Assembly: GCF_007655135.1 (NCBI RefSeq)
Contig: NC_045130.1
Location: 10,044,001 to 10,108,000, forward strand
Origin: Punica granatum
Taxonomy: Eukaryota > Streptophyta > Magnoliopsida > Myrtales > Lythraceae
Length of the DNA: 64,000 nucleotides
Direction: 5' to 3'
The notes beneath the pieces are model-generated. The model worked only from the letters and a program-made list of their open reading frames with translations, had not been told where the DNA came from and ran no database searches. Shown in pieces: positions 1 to 11,653 of this stretch. The number at the start of each line of letters is the position of its first letter. Position 1 is the stretch's first letter. Made by a program: the position numbers and the translations under genes.

Positions 1-1379
1 TCAGAGGAGAAAATTCATAGACCTGTCATCTCATCTTGATCATGTACAAAACCTGATCTCTCCCTACTTGGTGGCGAGCACTTGCACAAACGGCTTTTTT
101 ACTCCACTTTCCCTTGTCCGCTTCGGCTTTTCCTCGCGAGATCCTTTTTAACCTCTCCTAATAACATCTAAATTGATGATACATGGGACAACTATTTGGA
201 AGTTCTTTTGATTTTTTTCTATTAAGGATTTGATTAAAGTACAAAATCCGCGATGGAATGATTAACCGAACATGAAAATCAATTCTTTTTCGCTATGGTT
301 TTATTCTTGTAAATTGGATACGGTTACCGTTATGGTTTGCCAATTTCTTGTCCCAAAAACTTGGGATGGTTACGGTTCAAGCTGAAAACCGTTCTGCCCA
401 GTCCCTTGCCCACCCCTACCGTTGAGTGAAAAAATTTGATGTTCCAATTCAGGGAAATAGAGCTATACATACTATAATAAATTCAGATCATAGTTACATA
501 TAGTCAAAAGTCGGAAAGAGAATAAAGAAATTGGAAAGCAATTATTTTTTAAAGGAAGATTGCAAAACGCCAAAAGAAAAAAAAAAGAATATTGAAAAAG
601 TGTAAGGTGATTTTCTTTTTTAATTTTTTTTCCCTATAAGTCATATTTGTTATTTCTTTTCAAATAACAGAGACACTTGCTGCCCCAGTATGAACTTCCT
701 GAAGAGTTCAATATATGGTGGCGCATGATTATATTAAACATTATATTTATAATGATTTATTTGTATAAATAGACACTAGCTCTCACAAACGCGCTATTAG
801 CGTGCGCTATTGCTTTCATATCTTTATTTCATCTCGATTTTATTTTTGTTTTTTGAAAATTTTATTAGATTTATTGGAATTTTGATTTATTTTTATGGAT
901 ATTTCGTGATGGTAACTAATAAAGCAAGGGTGGATAGTTTTTGTTTTATAAAAATTGGAGATTAAGTAGGAGTGGATTTTACAATAAGATCAATATATAG
1001 AAACAAAAAACAGTTACAACATGAGACTTTCCCTTAAAATAATATATACTGTACGAAGATAAGATAACATAGAATTACACAAATGGCTTCAAGCAATAGT
1101 GATTTGTTATTGCTTGGAAATATCTTATGGATTATGGATAACCGAATGGAAATCACACCTACTAAAGGATATAGACTAAAACAATCATGGATTACATCAA
1201 CAGCAGAAGTTCATTACATTGAGAAAGAGCTCAATATAGTGACATACACCCTCACCTTATTATCGGAAAAAGGTTCATAACATCATACATTGTGTTAGTG
1301 ATATGCGCTAGAACAATTATAGTAAGGTTTTTCAGATGATAAGGTTTTGTTTTCTTTATGTTTTTTTAGCAATTAACAA
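1..1379. other. AT-rich intergenic sequence, partly duplicated
   Basis: No convincing gene. A 65-codon open frame at 1083-1280 has no recognisable domain and lies in a stretch (about 690-1310) that recurs with scattered differences at about 9150-9198 and 10525-10690. That recurrence marks it as duplicated flank of the NAC cluster. Homopolymer runs dominate the rest. Confidence 0.5.
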
Positions 1380-2830
1380 TTAAAAGCAATACATGTTTTT
1401 TACTATTATTGATGAAATTCTAGAATCTTCTTCGTGAGAATTCAACAAGCTCAATGTAACATCCCAAATTTGTAATGTCCATTCATGTGCAATTTCTAAT
1501 TTTTGCAATTTCACACTAAATTTATTAATTGATTTATGGTACAATTCTTGAGATAAGCTTGCAATTTGCTTTCCATGTGTTAAATTCTCTTTCCACATGT
1601 CCAACTCAATTCCATCTTGATCCATTTGCTTTTTCCCACCGCCATTCTTCTTCAATATAAATTGGTGCTCGTTCAATTCATGGTCACTTCATTCAATTTC
1701 AAGTTGTAGTTGGTTGAGAGAAAATCCGAGAGAAACATGAGAGAAATTTTTAGAAAAATAGTGAACAATCGGTTTCCATAGTTTGATGTTCGGGGGACTT
1801 ATCAAGGTGAGTAATCTATTTTTAAATTAGTATTTTATTATCATTATAATGGTATTTTTAGGACTGCATTGTCATGGACATGTCAATATCACTGATCATG
1901 CATGTATTTTTATATAATCGATTATGATATTTGGAAATGAGAAGTGAGGTATTGAGTTGGGTAAATGAGATTGATGAGAGTCGGTGAGTCCTGTGGCGTC
2001 CTGAGCTAGTCATAAGCCGAGCAGTAGGAAAGGGTTACCTGGAGCAGAGAGGCTGTCAGTGTGGAGCCGCCACTGTGGACGGGAGCTGGAAAGGGGCACA
2101 TGGATGATTTGAGTTCTGAAAGTTTCGATGATATTTTTATGATATTATTAAACTCGTGTTATGATCCGTCTAGTTTAGGTTGTGGTTACTCACTGGGCGT
2201 CAAGCTCACTCCCAAATTATATTCCGAGTGTTTTTCAGGTTAGAAGTGGTGGTGGATCGTAGCATTTTATCGGGATTTTACTCGTCCGATCGAATTTGTA
2301 ATTTTTTTATATCCTTTACATGTAAGGAAATTCATGTGTAATTATCGAATTTTATTGTAATAAAATTTTCGGATTTTATACTCAACTTCTCCGTGTCCAT
2401 AGTCAATTATTCAGGCCCCACAGTCGATTCCAATCTCTCTGTCCTGAAGTCCTTTCTAATCTTAACAGCATTGGAAATGTTTGAGTTCATGAAATTGAGT
2501 ACGAAGCCTCCCGGAAAAATTGTGGGAATTGACCATGGAATCGTAATGCCTCGTAACATCAGATCTGCATATCTGCAGAAAATGAATGTAGACTGTAGAG
2601 AACCAAAACAGGGGATGTTTCTGATGCTTGAAGCGATTAGAAAGTGTAATCGTTCACTAAACTGTAATTACTCGGATCCCATGCCTGCCAATGCAAGCGC
2701 AAGACTTTGATCATATCATTACATATGGTCTATAAACTAATTTATGACCTCCATCAGCACCGGAAAGATGGATGATAAATTGTACAGAACTCGTGTAATT
2801 AAAAGTTACACTTATCTTGATGCCGCGAGT
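1380..2830. repeat. Duplicated 3' flank of NAC gene, copy 1
   Basis: Positions 1380-1454 and 2381-2830 align with 20015-20660. Shared landmarks are the attctagaatcttct stretch and the aatcttaacagcattggaaat stretch. The 926 bp between them is missing from the other copy and is a separate insertion. The block lies just downstream of the complete NAC gene, which is on the minus strand. Confidence 0.7.
1455..2380. mobile_element. Solo LTR-like insertion, TSD CTCAA
   Basis: The segment begins TGTAACATCCC, typical of plant LTR starts, and ends TTTTATA. It is flanked by CTCAA at 1450-1454 and 2381-2385. The paralogous block at about 20085 runs straight through the site (caagctctacttct), so the insertion came after the duplication or was lost from the other copy. 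No coding domain is visible; the small minus-strand frame at 1380-1676 is not a gene. The TA terminus is unusual but is matched by the other Copia in this window. A 5-bp duplication and 0.9 kb length fit a solo LTR; the superfamily is undetermined. Confidence 0.65.
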
Positions 2831-3197
2831 AAATTTCTGGAGGCACCCAAAGCAAGATGTTAATTATCACGATCCATTTATCTTAATTATCCCGATCCAT
2901 TTATCTTCTCCCAAAGGGAACGTGGATACAGGACTTGCTGCAGAGACGTCTTCTCCTCGATCCTTCGCTAAGATTTTCTTTTATTTAACTGGATATGCTC
3001 AGTACACAATAAGCACATATAACTAGTCCGAAAACAAAAGTTCATCACACCACACACTATAATTAAACAAGCGACTGGTAATCCAAGAACATACTATAAT
3101 CACACAATATGATCAATCTCTCCCCTCTATCACCACGATTGACGGGAGCAAGCTTCACTAGGACCGAAAGAGCGTCCGATATCGATCCTTATCAGTA

Positions 3198-4453
3198 TCA
3201 ATTGCCACCCCAGAGGTTCATGAAAACATCAGGATTAAAATCATCATCGGAATTGTCAGATGTGAAATTCCCTTCGCTGCTGTCACATGTTCCTCTCATT
3301 GGATAATCTGGCCAGTCTGGCCAGTCAGTGATCGACATCTCTGTTGGAAGAGTTCCTGATTGCATGGTTTCTTTTTCATGAAAAGCAGCCGCTGGGATAT
3401 TATCTTGGCCTCTGATGTGGTTTTCAAGAGGATTGTCCATAAAACAATAACTTGGGTCATTAAAAAATCCGTATGCGCGATCCAGTTCGCTGCTGGGAGA
3501 AGGGCTGATGATTGGTGATTGCTCTGCCACCAGCAACTGTGGTCCTTCCATGACCAATGCGGATCCCTGCAGCCAGAAAAGTCAGTCTATTCCTCTTGCA
3601 ATGAAACTGTGAAATCCAACACCGATGCCGATGAGGAGTTGCTTAATCACCTCTGGAGTTTTTCCTTGGGCTGCAATCTCTTCAGTATTCCCAGGAGTAA
3701 CAGCGCTAGCACTTGCATCAGCTTCGGCTTCACCGCAAGGAGAAGCAGTCGACGTGGTTTGCTGATTCTTAGAGTTGGCCTGCTGGCTCATCTTCTTCTT
3801 CTTTATGTGACAGAGGACAAACGCCGTCTCCATGTATGGAAAGAGAAGAAAAGATCAAGATAGCGAATTCCAGGAAATGGGAAAGAAAATTAGGAGTGAA
3901 CTCATTACCGGGTCTGGGATGGTGTTGTCTGCAACTGCTGCACTTAGGTGGTATTCGTGCAAGGCCCAGTCGGTCTCGCGGTGATCATTCTGGTTTCCAT
4001 AGTAAAAGGAGTAGATCCTTTTGGTCCCTATAGTCTCCCCGGTCTCCTCGTCCTTTATGCCCCGTTTCTTACTGGTCTCTTTCCAGTATCCGTCGCCGGC
4101 CTTCCTCGAATAATTGCACTTCTTGGAACTGCCGGAATTAGTGTTCCTGCGTTTTTGGGGGCAGAAGAAGAAACTGTCCGAGCTAGTGGATCTTTTCCAG
4201 CATTTTTCTGCAATCGGGAGATGCAACTGCTAAGGAATAATTCCTAGAGCCACAAAAGATGTACAAGTTCAAAAGAGATGTACTTACCGTTGTACACGGC
4301 ACATAAGTCCCCTGGATCATATTCATAGATATTCACATCCGGAATCATGCATCGATCCTCATCATTGATCATCTGAAGCTTCCTCTTCAAGTGATAATTA
4401 ACGAGCTGTTCAGGAGTCGGGTTGAACCTGAACCCCATGATTTCCCGCTCCAT
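3198..4453 (-). CDS. NAC domain transcription factor, four exons, 336 aa
   Basis: A NAC-family factor, expected to bind DNA in the nucleus. I assemble exons 4453-4288, 4207-3909, 3827-3651 and 3566-3198. Their lengths (166, 299, 177, 369) give 1011 nt with consistent phases and GT-AG borders, and the introns are only 80-84 nt. The third donor (GTGATT) is weak, but the paralogue at 11.26 kb uses the equivalent site. Subdomain A is residues 7-26 (GFRFNPTPEQLV..); the core is GYWKET (95-100), IGTKR (115-119) and DWALHEYHL (135-143); subdomain E is FVLCHIK (158-164). The N-terminal motif differs from the usual GFRFHPTDEEL, placing it in a divergent NAC clade. The C-terminus is acidic and aromatic (DWPDWPDYP, DNSDDDFNP), like an activation domain, with no transmembrane helix. 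ATG 4453 is chosen because it opens the domain. The function of this clade member is unknown. Confidence 0.82.
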
Positions 4454-4504
4454 CGTCAAGTTCGAGCAGCAGCAAAAGAGAAGCAGAGTTTTTAAGTTCT
4501 GCAA

Positions 4505-4700
4505 GAGTGAGTGAATGTGGACTTGTGAAGACCAAGTAGGCAGTGGTGGGGTCTGCTTAAAGCTTGATCTTTAGCTATTCTCTTTCATGACTCCACCTTC
4601 TTTGAGAAGGTTTCCCTTTTATTTTTCTTTTTATCATCATCATCATCTTTTGATTACTTATGCAAATGAAATCATTTATTGATGAAATAAATTATCATTG
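4505..4700. promoter_or_regulatory. NAC gene upstream/leader region
   Basis: This lies immediately upstream of the minus-strand NAC start codon. No clear TATA box is visible. The block, with landmarks gtctgcttaaagcttgatct and ctttcatgactcc, is repeated at about 5790-5970, so a second copy of the NAC 5' region exists nearby without its gene. Confidence 0.4.
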
Positions 4701-5020
4701 CGTTTGGTAACGAGATTAAGTTTGATTTAATTTGATTTAGTTTGATTTGAAGAGATGAAGACAAAAGTAATTAGAAAAGATAATATGAGAGAATGAAGAA
4801 AATAAAAAAGTAATGATTGTGTTGTTGAATTGAGAAAAAAAAGTATTAAGATTGAAGAAAAAGTATTAAATAGTTGAGAGGATTTATTGTTAAAAATTTA
4901 ATTATAATATAGAATAAATAAAAGTATGAGAGAGAATTTGAAAAAAAATAAAAAAGTAATGATTATGTTATTAAATTGAGAGAAAAGTAAAATAAAATTA
5001 AGTTAAATCCGATTTTGTAG
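4700..5020. repeat. MITE-like AT-rich repeat, family member 1
   Basis: Begins near gcgtttggtaacgag and runs through repeated agagaat/aaaaagtaatgatt motifs. Related sequence occurs at about 5968-6390 and 34315-34690, where gtttggttt and aaaccaaa ends suggest short terminal inverted repeats. No coding capacity. Confidence 0.4.
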
Positions 5021-5461
5021 ACAAATATAAATTGCAAGTAAGGATTATCTTTTACTAAAAACTACTAAAGTTCTTTGAAATTTGGGTACGTTCTTGAGAT
5101 TTGCATATTTTACTCCAAAATAAGTGTAATTTTCATTGAAATTGTGCGACTTACTTTTTGTATATTTATCTAAAATTTTAGTAATTTACATATTGTATGG
5201 CGCTATCAGTTATACAACAAACCTTCCATTCCCTAACTGATCTTACAAAAAATGAGACAGTAGCAAAATCTTTACAGTCCCAGGCCAGACTGTCCGTTCG
5301 TTCCATGAGGAAACAATCCCCCACTAGGCGAGGTTCCCCTATCCTATGAAAATAAAAATATATTATGTAGATTCTTTTAAAATGTTGATAGAGTTATAGA
5401 GAACTTTTGAAAATAATATAAACATTTGTAGGAAAATTAAAGACTTTATGAATATATATAC

Positions 5462-5492
<31 letters not shown>

Positions 5493-5789
5493 TATATCAA
5501 AACAAAGTCCTAAACTCTATTATCACGCCGTCATATTATCAAAAATATAAAAAATAATGTTTTTTTGTGATGTCACATCATCATTTATATAATAAGGAAA
5601 TTTTTATATTTTTTATAATATAAAAGTAGTTATATTTGTTATATATTTTTATCAGTTTTATTGTGTAAATTTTATATTTGCATATATTTATGTACCCATA
5701 TATAAGACAATTCCAAAAAGAAAATTTATAGATATATTTTCTTTCTTTCAATAAAGATGCTAGTACGATATTGTTTGGGAAATAAATCA
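5021..5789. other. Intergenic sequence with TA-rich microsatellite
   Basis: No gene seen. An imperfect (TA)n tract lies at about 5452-5497, and the remainder is AT-rich sequence. Confidence 0.5.
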
Positions 5790-5893
5790 TGTCTCCGCCT
5801 TATGAAGACCAAGCAGTCAGTGATGGGGTCTGCTTAAAGCTTGATCTTTGGCTAGTCTCTTTCATGACTCCGCCTTCTTTGAGAAGCTTTCCC

Positions 5894-5926
<33 letters not shown>

Positions 5927-5970
5927 TACTACTACTTGTGCAAATGCAATCATTTATTAACAATGGTGGT
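5790..5970. repeat. Second copy of NAC upstream block, with (TTA)n
   Basis: Aligns with 4519-4700, including gaagaccaagcagtcagtg, gtctgcttaaagcttgatct and caatcatttatt. A (TTA/TAT)n microsatellite at about 5892-5925 replaces the TCATCA tract of the other copy. This is orphaned NAC 5' flank. Confidence 0.6.
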
Positions 5971-6390
5971 GTTTGGTTTTGTAATTGAATTCTACTCAAC
6001 TCTACTTCATTCTATTCTTTCCTCAATTCAACAACATAATTAATGTCCTTCTTCCTACTGATGTCTTTCTAGTACCCACCTCTGGCTTTGCCTCTTATTG
6101 TGGTTCAAGTTTCTTGTCCACCGCATGCTACTTTAGCATTTAGAACTCATTGAACTTTCTTAGATCGCGTATTGATGTGTTTGTGAATATATATGTATAT
6201 ATATATAGATGTGAAAGTAGATGAATAATTTATTATTAAAAAATTAATTATAAAAATGAGTAAAAAATATGTGAGAGAATTTATTATTAAATTAGAGAAA
6301 AAGATGAAAATACAATGATTGTGTTATTAAATTAAGAGAAAAATAAAGTTGAGTTGAGTTGAATAAGGTTTTGATTCGAAAACCAAATGA
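5968..6390. repeat. MITE-like repeat, family member 2, containing a NAC fragment
   Basis: Starts near gtttggttttgtaatt and ends near cgaaaaccaaatg, forming short inverted ends. The interior tttattattaaaaaattaat motif is shared with the copy near 34.4 kb. The NAC exon scrap at 6044-6125 lies inside it. Confidence 0.4.
6044..6125 (-). pseudogene. NAC exon 2 fragment
   Basis: On the minus strand this matches the NAC exon-2 region around the GYWKE motif. The plus-strand stretches cttcttcctact and agtacccacctctggct are shared with 11.64 and 19.66 kb. Only about 80 bp survives. It carries no Copia insertion at the equivalent position, so it approximates the pre-insertion state of the disrupted NAC copy. 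Confidence 0.6.
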
Positions 6391-7660
6391 AGATCTATTA
6401 GAATAATTCCTAACTTCTGTTTAGCCAGAATTGAAGATAAAACTCGAAGAAACAATCCCCAAGCAAAGAAATACAAGTCAAGGAAGGAACTCGTATCAAA
6501 TCAATTTAATGCAGCAAACTCAGCCATCTTCATATATATTCAAACAAACTAAGTCAACAATAGCAAATAATTCTTAGACATGGTCTGCTATTTCACTCAG
6601 GTCAAACTATCTACTTTGAAAATCATTATAGAAAAGACATGATTATGAAAAAGAAAAGCTCAAACACTATAAATCCAGCAATTAGACTTGTCATTAAACT
6701 AAGTGAATGCAAGCCTGAATTCCTATACTAGGATGTCTTTTCTATTTTCCAACTCTCCCCCAGAAGCTTCATAAGAATGAATTATTACACTCAAATAACA
6801 TAAATATTTTTATTTCTTGCAACATCACAGTAACTAGCTCCTCACCTTTCTCACGATTTGTTCAATCAGCAGAGAAGCATGAAATATTGATTCCCAATAT
6901 AGCACCCAAATCAACAAAATGCCCAGCAGACATCATTTCTTCGTAGCTCTATTTACCAAAGTTCAAAATTGAGCTATCTCACTAATTTCTCCAATTCAGT
7001 AATCCAGTGAACCCATCATCTCCAAATTCACAATAAGGTCACAAAAAATAAATGATAGTAAACATTTCATATGTTTTATAGAAAAGATATGTAACTTACA
7101 AAGGAAGAGGGCCATGCAATAGTTTTCCAACCACATATCCAATATTACTATAACTGTCAAAGGGCCGAACCAAGGGTTCATCATTCTTCATTGCAACTTC
7201 CGCAAATATAGCTGAAAAGCCTTTTCCTTAAGGATTGGCCTGCCACCATAACTGATGCATCCTTAGTTAATGTCCCTCTTACCACAAGATCGCCGGGATG
7301 CATAAAGCTAGCTAGGAAGATAGTATCTTCATCCTATCACAACATTTACTCTTTCAATCAAACGTAAAATTGTCTACCTTCATATAATTTCAAACTTGAT
7401 AAAACATAGAATGACAAACACAATGCAGTTAATCTTACGGTATAAGTCATAGAAGTGAGACTAATCTGATATATATTTTTGCATAGACTTTATTATACTT
7501 TTAAAATATGTTAAATCTACGTCATTATGTAAATTACACGATATCATACTTAAAATGAATATTCATATATGTAACCAAACTATTCTGAGGAGCCTCATAA
7601 AAGGCAATTCCATTAGCTGAGCAATTTCAAATCCTTCTTTGATGCACAAGTGGAACAAGT
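6391..7660. other. Intergenic stretch with an unidentified minus-strand coding-like segment
   Basis: Mostly AT-rich non-coding sequence. At about 7190-7335 the minus strand has a roughly 50-codon open frame reading through FLASFMHPGDLVVRGTL and MVAGQSLRKRLFS before a stop. Its composition is protein-like, but no family is recognised and no splice structure is established. It could be a relic exon. Confidence 0.25.
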
Positions 7661-8170
7661 GCTTCAAGGATTAAAGATTCTTTCTTTGAAATTCAACATG
7701 CTGCTAACGCTGACACCGTGAGCAAAGAGGAGGAGAGCAACCTCATTAATGAGCTTTTCAACATTGTTGGCTTCATCTTCACAGTCACAGTCGGTGCATC
7801 CTTCTTGCCGCCGGGCGGGTATTGGACGAGAAATGGGTAAGGAAGAGGCCAGAAGATTCTCAATGGGTCTTTGGAGAAGGGGACGAGGCAGTGCGAAGAT
7901 AGCCGTACTGTCGGCGTCGCCATCTCAATCTGCAACTGACTTTATCGACTGTATACCTACATCCTCTACATTTTCAGTGGCCTCATCCTACTTGTCCTGA
8001 TTCTGATGTGTTTCAAGCCCCGGCGGGTGCGCAAGATTGTGAACTGTATCGAGGGCATTTTCCTTGTTTAGCCTCAGCCTTCTCGTTGCTGCTTTGCGTC
8101 TGGGTCAACACATCTAGCGGGGAAAAGATTGTTTTCAAGCCAGCCTTGATGAGTGCATGCTATATGCTTT
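7661..8170 (+). pseudogene. Coding-like fragment of unknown origin, possibly PGG-domain-like
   Basis: A plus-strand frame at about 7685-7835 reads NELFNIVGFIFTVTVGASF followed by LPPGGYWT, then stops. A hydrophobic segment followed by PGGY resembles the PGG domain at the C-terminus of plant ankyrin-repeat membrane proteins. No ankyrin repeats are present nearby, so the assignment is weak. Higher GC than its surroundings supports a once-coding origin. No intact gene remains. Confidence 0.25.
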
Positions 8171-9190
8171 GATTTGTATTGTCGTACTAGGCCCAATATT
8201 TCGCATAGGCTTAGAAGTGATTCGAATGTGGAAGTGACGGACTCGAGTTGTGGTTCGAAAGCATTATGGTGGCTTGTGGAAAGCGCCCACAGTAAAGCAA
8301 CGGTCTAATCAAGTAATGAAGTTCTCCTCCCTTTGACAAAGCAAATGCTCGAAACCCCTATGTAGTTCAACACTGGATATGTTTGATATGGTCCATGAAA
8401 CTTTCTTAGCGTTGCCTTGTAGAGCATCCCAAAAATTAAGAGCATCCCAATGAATGTAGAGTTTGGTCCTCCGGAACCGAGTGGTTGAAGTTGAGTAACA
8501 AATTAATGAACTCATAATGAATATATCTTTGTTAATTTCTAATTGTCAATATTGCAATACTCTTACTTGAAAATTTTTGTAATATTTTGTTATCATATGG
8601 TCATGACTCAAAATACTTTGGTCGACATGTTCAAATGCAATGATTTCGAATGACTGAAACCCAAAATCAGTAGGTAATGAAATGAATGGGTGACGTGTAT
8701 TTCCATGACTTGTATGGCTTGTAATACTCTCACTTGTTCCTCTATGTGTCAAACATTTAATCAGATCTTCTTAATTTTTTTAAATGAAAAAGACATTTTT
8801 ATTAAATACAATAGAGGCAGATATCGTATGATATAGAGACTAATTAATAATTAGTATCTAAAAGTTTAAATTTAGAGACAAATAAAACTAACTATCGGGA
8901 CATATATGCCATTGGTTTCTAAAAGTGATGAATTGGAAACAAAAGACTAAAAATTGATTCTAATTTTTTGTCCCTATGGGCTATTTCTGTTGTAGTAAAA
9001 GAAAATGGAAGCAACGGTTCCTTTTAGATTGACAAAACGCAAAAAAAAAAAAAGGCAATGTAATTATTTTTTATATGTATTTTTCCCCTATAATGCATAA
9101 TCTTTATTTCTTTTAAAAGACGGCGAAAATCGCTGCCCAAGTATGAACTTGCTCAAGAGTTAAATATAGTGGCGCATTATTATATTAAAC
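8171..9190. other. Intergenic sequence
   Basis: No supported gene. Small open frames at 8309-8515 and 8546-8752 show no domain. The end of the stretch (about 9150-9190) matches about 715-750, part of the duplicated NAC flank. Confidence 0.45.
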
Positions 9191-9198
9191 ATTATAAT

Positions 9199-10524
9199 CA
9201 TTTTGCCCGGTAAAGTGATTATGTTAATGAAAAACGCCAATGGGATTGGTCGATATTTGGCCATTTAGTGAATCATAGTACTGCCCTGAAAATCGCTGCG
9301 ATCAAGCCACCGAATCCTTCAGAGCAGCCGGACAACATTTACTGGACGTTGGAGAATTCTGGTAGTTTCTCTGTTTCTTCGGAATATACGCACCTTGCGG
9401 AGGGAGATTGGTCTGATCCGCACCCGATGTGGAAGCTTATTGGGCAATGGAAGGGTCCACAACGTATTAGGAATTTTCTTTGGTTGATGGCCCATAATCG
9501 TCTCATGACTAATGCCGCTCTCGCTACTCGGCATATCATCTCCTCAGACCGTAGCAACCGCTGTGGCTGCGATGAGGAAACTGTTATCCACATTTTGAGG
9601 GATTGCCTACACACTCGTCAGGCATGGCTATAGATTGTTCCCGATAATTTTCTTCTTCCTTTCTTCTCCCTTCCCCTTCCGGATTGGATCGTATTCAATC
9701 TATCCAAGAAGGGGTGCAAGGATATCCCGAGTTGTTGAGCGGGCGTGTTTGCTGTAGGATGTTGGCTGTTATGGTCCTGGCGCAATAAGGACTTGTTTGA
9801 GGATTACCATACCAGCCCAAACTACGAAGATGCATCCGTCTTGACTCTTGAGAGTGGCGTCGGCATTCCAACAGGCTGATGTGTATGTGCAGCAAATTGC
9901 GGGTCCTGTGAAACAATGGAGGTGGATCAAGTGGAGCACTCCATATTCTGGTTGATTTAAGTTAAACACTGATGGCAGCTCGTGGGGCAATCCATGTCTA
10001 GTAGGGCGGGGTGGGGTGATGCAAGATAAGCTCGGTCGGGGGATTTCTGGATTTATTCATAACGTGGGATGGGCCTCTTCGGTGTTGGCGGAGCTCTGGA
10101 CTATCCTTATTGGGCTGGAGCATGCCTGGAGCCTGGGAATTCGGAAGCTGGTGGTTGAAGTGGACTCTCGAGTGGGTCGCGATAAGGTTGCAGGGACTGC
10201 ACGCGGCAGTCCCCTTACGGGCAGTCCCCTTACGGGCAGGCTTGTGGGATATATTTGAAGTATTCTTGAGAGGGAGTGGCTAGTTCGTGTTCAACATTGT
10301 TATCAGGAAGCCAACTCTTGCACGGATTGGATGGCTCGATGGTCGATGCAATTCCCGCCAGGATCCCAGTTTTTTGACTCGCCTCCTTCCGGCATTAGGA
10401 CGCTTCTTATTGGTAATTGTGTTGGCACCTCCTTACCCTGCTTTTGTACTGTCTAGATTATAATTTGCTCTTGATGTTCCTTTCCAGGCGCGTTTAGCCT
10501 CCTTTTCCACCGAAAAGAAAAAAA
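9199..10524 (+). mobile_element. 5'-truncated LINE (L1-type) with TSD ATTATAAT
   Basis: A dead non-LTR retrotransposon fragment. At 9268-9633 it encodes a reverse-transcriptase zinc-binding-like region (WTLENSGSFSVSS, then MWKLIGQWKGPQRIRNFLW, then CGCDEETVIHILRDC). At about 10016-10200 there is an RNase H-like region (AELWTILIGLEHAWSLG, LVVEVDS). The two are separated by stops and frame changes. The 3' end is A-rich (gaaaagaaaaaaa), and the 8-bp duplication ATTATAAT flanks the fragment at 9191-9198 and 10525-10532. The reverse-transcriptase core and endonuclease are absent, as expected for 5' truncation at integration. The paralogous flank near 740-750 lacks the insert. Confidence 0.75.
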
Positions 10525-10800
10525 ATTATAATAATTTATTTGTATAAGTACTCATAATATATTAGATACCAAAAATTCATTACATCATGAAAGAGTTCAA
10601 TATAGTGGCACACATCATCACCTTCTTATAATTGGATAAAATGTTCATTACATCATACATTGTTACGCTAAAACAAGGCAAGACAACTGATGATAATCAG
10701 ATAGCACAAACAGATATCCAAGTCACATAATTAATTCTGATCACACTGTCTTCTTATTCATCACCTCAGGCTAATTAACATTAGTAAAGCGTATCATGAA
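10525..10800. repeat. Duplicated NAC flank, copy 2
   Basis: Resembles about 740-1310, sharing aatttatttgtata, gagttcaatatagtg and acatcatacattgt. It continues the block interrupted by the LINE. Confidence 0.6.
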
Positions 10801-11653
10801 TCTGTTCTTGAATCAACTCCTCATCTCTCCAGAAATCCAACTCCGAGAGACAGATACCAACTTCATAGTTATCGTTATATATAGTGTTGCCCCTTCATTA
10901 TGGAGTTTGTGGTTCCACAAAAGGTTGTCCAAGGAAACTTGAGTTTTGGCTTGTTTCTTTGCTTCCAAGGTTTCCAGTTCGCTTTGCATATTGGAGTTAC
11001 TTTGCTCATAAGTCATGTTACATGTGTATCCATATTCGTTGTCAAAACCATGGTTAACAATAGCTAATTACTTTGCCAGCAGGAAGTGCTGAGGAGAATA
11101 TGCACCGACACTTGGAGAGCCCTTCGCTGGCTGAGTCGGGATGTTTTCTTCCTTATAAGCAGTGAGAATTCCTGAAGCAAGAAAGATTTATTGTATACAG
11201 TTTTCAAATCGGTAAACATTAAATCTTGTTGAGATGCTGATTCAAACTCATTTATCACCTGAAAATTTGTTTCCTGGGCTTCGATCCCTTCAGGGCTGCT
11301 CGAATCGGCCTCATAGGAAGGAGAACCAGCCTTCTTGCTCTGCTGCTTCTTCGAGTTACCCTTCTTGATTCGTGCCTTCTTTATTACATGATAAATTGTG
11401 ATAGCCATCTTCGTGAAAGAAGAAATAAGATCCAGCTACAGAAGTAGAAGTAACCGAAAGTAGAGAGGGATGAACTCTTTACCAGGTCGGTGATGGTGCT
11501 GTCTGCAGCATCCGCATTTAAGTGATATTTGTGCACGGGCCGATCCATCATGTTGGTATTTCCATGTTTACCACAGTAAAAGACCAAGACTCTCTTGGCC
11601 CCAATCGTCTTTACAGTTTCCTCTTCCTCAGCGTCCTTCTTCCTACTCGTCTC

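Noticed and set aside
1083..1280. 65-codon plus-strand frame
   Set aside because: The homologous sequence at 10.56-10.68 kb does not appear to preserve the frame and no domain is visible.
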